The notes under the pieces are model-generated. The model searched no databases, was not told where the DNA came from, and was given only the letters and a program-made list of their open reading frames with translations. Below are positions 59,890 through 64,000 of a stretch of 64,000 bases of DNA, piece after piece. The position numbers were made by a program, and so were the translations under genes. The DNA lies in NCBI GenBank assembly GCA_037367355.1, contig CM074696.1:4154001-4218000 (forward strand), in the 5' to 3' direction. The DNA comes from Neoscytalidium dimidiatum (lineage: Eukaryota > Ascomycota > Dothideomycetes > Botryosphaeriales > Botryosphaeriaceae). Position 1 is the first letter of the stretch, and every line of letters starts with the position of its first letter.

Positions 59890-62565
59890 ATGGCGGACAA
59901 GGAGGCGACCGTCTACATCATCGATGTGGGCAAATCAATGGCAGAGAAGCACGGCGGCCGGAGCGAGTCGGACCTGGACTGGTGCATGAAGTATGTCTGG
60001 GACAAAATTACGACCGCGGTAAATCCTCATGTGCTCGCTTCTTGTCTTATTGAATAATGTGATTGATCCAACTACAGATGGCCACAGGCCGAAAGACTCT
60101 CTATCAGAGCGTTGTGGCTCTGCGTTCGGATGGTAAGTCGTTGCCGACAGGCGTTTGCTTACAATACCAAGAAGTTGACCATCGGCTGACTTCAACCAGA
60201 GACGGAGAACCCTCTGGCATCAGAGGAGGGCTATGAGAACATATCGGTCCTTCAGCAACTAAGCCCGTATGCTTGACGATATAGAGGTAGTGTGTCAGTG
60301 CGAGCTGAGCATTCCCAGGATCCTTATGCCGCAACTCAGAGAACTTCGCGAGAAGATACATCCCAGCAAGACCAACGAGGGAGATGGTAAGATACTAGGC
60401 TTTACGTGTCAGATCGAAACATATTTAACGTCAAGTAGCTATCTCTGCACTTGTAGTTGCAATTCAGTTAATCGCGAATCACTGCAAGAAGCTGAAGTAT
60501 AAGAGGAGAATCATCCTCGTCACGAACGCACGCGGCTCGATCGACGCCGAAGGACTGGAAGAAATTATCAAGAAGGTCAAAGAAGAGAGCATTGAGCTTA
60601 TCATTCTGTTTGTCTGACTTGTTCCGTTATGTGGTGCACTCGCTGACTGGTCCAGTGGCCCCGACTTCGACGATCCTGACTATGGCCTGAAGGAGGAAGG
60701 CAAGGATTCCACCAAAGCGAACAATGAGGAAGTATTGAAAGAACTCGCCGAAGGCTGCGATGGTGTCTTCGGAACCATGGCACAAGCTATCGAAGAACTA
60801 GAGATACCGCGAGTGAAGCTTACGAAACCAGTCCCTTCATACAAAGGGCTTATGACGTTAGGAGACCCTGAAAAATATGACACAGCCATGACAATCGACG
60901 TCGAACGCTATCCCAGGACCATGCAACAAAGACCTCCCACCGCTAGCTCATACGTTGTAAGGTCGGACCTCGCTCCAGGAGAGTCGCAAGCGCAATCTTC
61001 CGTGACCGTGGCCAACGGCAATGAAGACGGCGCGCCTGATCAACATGACCTCTCTGCTGTCAAGCAGAACATTTCGTACCATATTGTTGACCCCGATGCC
61101 CCAGGTGGTAAGCGAGACATCGACAGAGAGGACACAGCGAAAGGCTATCCATACGGTAGCACTGCAGTTCCTATCAGTGAGTCGGAGCGCAACGTGACTG
61201 ATTTCGAATCATTCGCATCTCTCGATATTATTGGTTTTGTCCCTGCAGACAAGGTTGGTGAGATCGGAAGCAGTACTAGTGTATATATGCTAACAGTTTC
61301 GTGTCTTGAAGCTTGACCGTTACATGGAAATGTCGAAAGCGAACATCATAATCCCACAGAAGGCAAATGAAAAAGCTAGTATGGCTTTATCATCCTTTAT
61401 CCATGCGCTGTACGAGCTCGAATCATATGCCGTCGCTCGTTTCGTTCCTAAGGAGAATAAGGAGCCGGTAATTCTGCTTCTGGCACCAGAGATCAAGCCG
61501 GATTATGAATGTCTGATTGATACCGAATTGCCCTTTGCTGAAGATATGCGAGGCTACCGATTTCCTCCGCTTGACCGGGTTGTAACGGTCTCGGGTAAGG
61601 AAATTCACACTCACAAGAATCTGCCCAGCGAAGACCTCATGAAGGCCATGAGTGACTATATAGACAATATGGATCTATCAGCTGCCGGACAGGATGAGGA
61701 CGGGTAAGCAGCCACAGCGGAGATCAATCAGGAGTCCGCTGACATTTTCCAGTAATCCGGCAGAGTACGCAGCGATTGAGGAAACATATTCGCCAGTTCT
61801 ACACCGAGTTCAACAGGCGATCCGCTGGCGGGCAGTCCATCCCGCAGAAGAACTACCTCCTCCACCGGCGACGCTGACGAGGTATATGAAACCTCCGGAT
61901 AACCTTTTGAAACAAGCCAAACCATTCCTCGATGCCGTGATGGTCTACGGTGATGTGAAGCGCGGTAAGTCAACTCCTGCCTAACATCCAACGTGTTGTG
62001 CTACCGCTAACATTGCTCCAGTACCACCCAAGCAGAAGGGCCGCAAGCGTACACGCGAATTCGAGAAGCCACTTTCCGGTCTTAACATCGAGGAGCTTCT
62101 CGGCCGTGAGAAGCGCGTGAAGCTCTCACCAGACAATGCCATTCCGGAATTCAAGCAAGCACTCAACACGACTGAAAGCGTCGATGACATCAAGCAACTC
62201 GCGAAACAGCTTTCTACTATTATTCAAGACTACATCCGCCACAGCATGGGAGATAGTGCATATGGCAGGGCTGTCGAGGCTATTCGTGTTATGAAGGAGG
62301 AGCTCCTGGAGCTAGAGGAGCCGGGCGTTTTCAACGACTTCATGAGGGATCTCAAGAAAAGAATTTTTGCCGAGGAGCTGGGTGGTGATCGAAAGGAGAT
62401 GTGGTACAGGATCAGGGTTAACAAGCTGGGCTTGATCGATAAGAGAGCTACGGATTTGTCGGATGTCACAGAAGAGGAAGCGAAGAAGGTGAGTTTTGCC
62501 TGCCATCTGCGTTCTGTTTGATGTGCACATACTTACCTGTGCAGTTCTTGTCTTCGGTGAAGTAA
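59890..62565 (+). CDS. KU80: Ku80, DNA end-binding subunit 2 of the Ku complex
   Basis: Ten exons give 725 residues: 59890-60018, 60078-60132, 60200-60266, 60319-60386, 60439-60607, 60656-61253, 61312-61703, 61753-61964, 62022-62488, 62545-62565. All nine introns are 48-67 nt and the phases agree throughout. The N-terminal von Willebrand A-like domain starts [15 protein letters not shown] and includes [14 protein letters not shown]. The central Ku beta-barrel covers about residues 220-480, with [30 protein letters not shown] and [20 protein letters not shown] (in part). The C-terminal helical arm and a final domain end FLSSVK. With Ku70 it forms the ring that loads on broken DNA ends for non-homologous end joining and protects telomeres. 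The length matches other fungal Ku80 proteins. Its first exons are unusually small, which could mislead gene predictors. Confidence 0.95.
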
Positions 62566-64000
62566 ATGCGTATGCTACTGCACCTCCTGTCCACAAAGCA
62601 GTCATCTTCAAAACATCAAGAAACCTGAAAAGCGGCTCTAAAGAAAGAACAGGGGAAATTCATTGGAGGGTCAAACTTGAAATGAAGATTCTCTGAGTGG
62701 GACCGGATGCTGACATCAGTATTTAATCCCTGACAGTGAGCAGCTTTCAGTGCATAATAACGCGGGTGATCCTATGGAAGTAAAGAGTTAGACAAGTTCA
62801 AGTGGCAGTAAGGCAACATGTGAAGTAGCTTCCAAGATCAGGCTAACGTCTTTTACACAAGGGAAAGAAGATCTAAATTCTATCTAGGTGAACAGATAAT
62901 AGGTAGTAGGTACGACAACGTTACCCATCGACCCAAATGGAATGAAAATAGAGAAATTTAGCAGGCTTGTCTTGATAGAATGATGATAGTAGTATGGTGA
63001 CCAGGGAGCAAAAAGCAAAAAACTAACCTACCCCTTTCCCTCCGGGAACCCTTTCTTGGCTTCCTCGACATTCAAGAGGTAGAACAAAGGTAGGGAGAAC
63101 AGACTCTTAGGGACCGTCTGTTTTTAAGCGCGTCGAACCCCGTCCCTCTTGGAGTTGCCTGCTACCTCCTGGCTCAGCAATTCAAGCTATTCACGAACTG
63201 ACCACTAGCCGATCACTGGGCTAGGCGAGACAGCAGAGATGGTGCTTAATCGGTATATATATTCCGATAGCCGCGGTTGATTTCCATTGCACTTTCCAAG
63301 AATTTTACCAGCTGTTGGACAGGCGCCTTACCCTTTCCACGAGACCCTCTTGTAATGTATTGTCGTCTCTGTATTGGTTTCGTCCGGGCTACTAGGCAAA
63401 ATGAAGCTAAATGATTCTCCGTTGCCGGTCGCGCACAGTCAATAGCGGCTATCTCACCTAACTCACAGGCTCTCCTCGAAAAAAAAAAAATCACCTCGTT
63501 TGACGCCATTCTTCCGCTTACTCCAAAAAGTTCCACCCGAGACCGCCGGTACCGCTTGCCTTAAAGCCAGACCCCAACGAAGCCAAGCCTCACCACTCAC
63601 AGTCAAGCTACGTCTCATTGTCACCGTCCTCCAACCCGCCCTGGTCTCACCCTCGGACACCTTCGTACCACCAGAGAATATCAATGTACTGTGAGGAAAC
63701 ATTCAATGATGTTCAGAAACTCGGCGCCGCGTGTGCCAATGTACTTTGAGAACTATCACACAGCACAAAAGCCAAGCACAAAAAGATCATCAAGAACATT
63801 GGCATAACGGACGTCCGTGGTAGATCCAGGGTCAGCTTCAACCCTCTTCAGGCGGGCAGCTACGCGGTATGCATTGGGAATTATAGACCTCAATATTGAT
63901 TTTCTCAGAGAAGTATAAAGAGCCTTAGCCACGAGCGTCTGTGGGGCCGGTGCGTCTTGCATATTCTTAAGAATTCGCTTCTCACTGTCTCGATGGAGTC
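62566..64000. other. Intergenic, right edge of window
   Basis: No gene is supported. A 68-codon minus-strand frame at 63756-63962 (IIPNAYRVAARLKRVEAD...) might be the end of a gene lying mostly beyond the window, but it matches nothing I know. A run of A lies at 63480-63490. Confidence 0.45.

Noticed and set aside
1..64000. CRISPR arrays, bacterial operons, secondary-metabolite cluster
   Set aside because: No regularly spaced repeats; gene structure is fungal with spliceosomal introns; no synthase or tailoring-enzyme genes are present.

Overview
The window is a 64-kb stretch of a filamentous ascomycete (Pezizomycotina) chromosome. The evidence is 47-60 nt introns with GT..AG ends and CTAAC/CTGAC-type branch points, GC-rich exons, fungal-only families (DUF7924, a DUF6536-like membrane protein, GPI-anchored GH17), and a retrotransposon with the CpA-to-TpA decay typical of repeat-induced point mutation (RIP). 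The class is uncertain; Dothideomycetes is a weak guess.

From about 2.5 to 26 kb the window is an accessory, decaying zone. In order it holds: a broken DUF6536-like membrane-protein gene; about 3 kb of relic DNA; a 5.8-kb minus-strand Ty1/copia retroelement with wrecked gag-pol and an unusual three-LTR layout (8999-14820); an intact GH17 beta-1,3-glucanase gene starting only 110 bp past the element; a broken ankyrin-repeat gene; a protein-kinase-like remnant; an intact DUF7924 (PD-(D/E)XK nuclease-like) gene; and 3.3 kb without genes that carries a perfect 34-bp palindrome.

From 26 kb on the content is mostly conserved housekeeping: an SLC35F6-like transporter, a Whi5/Nrm1-type G1/S repressor, an uncharacterised Cys/His plus coiled-coil protein, an MFS anion:cation symporter, a mitochondrial m-AAA protease (Yta12/Afg3 family), a Ser/Thr-rich single-pass membrane protein, a DUF676-type alpha/beta hydrolase, a TMEM205-like protein, and Ku80 with all ten exons resolvable. 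An intact DUF4097-like membrane protein sits at the left edge (840-2446). Long GC-rich intergenic stretches (30.2-34.7, 36.3-40.4 and 53.6-55.8 kb) show no convincing protein gene.

The genes form no evident cluster or pathway. The most interesting object is the retroelement. Identical, unmutated 69-bp terminal repeats and a 5-bp target duplication enclose a RIP-destroyed copia interior, then a 210-bp internal LTR, a second primer-binding site and a 247-bp coding-free unit resembling a TRIM element.
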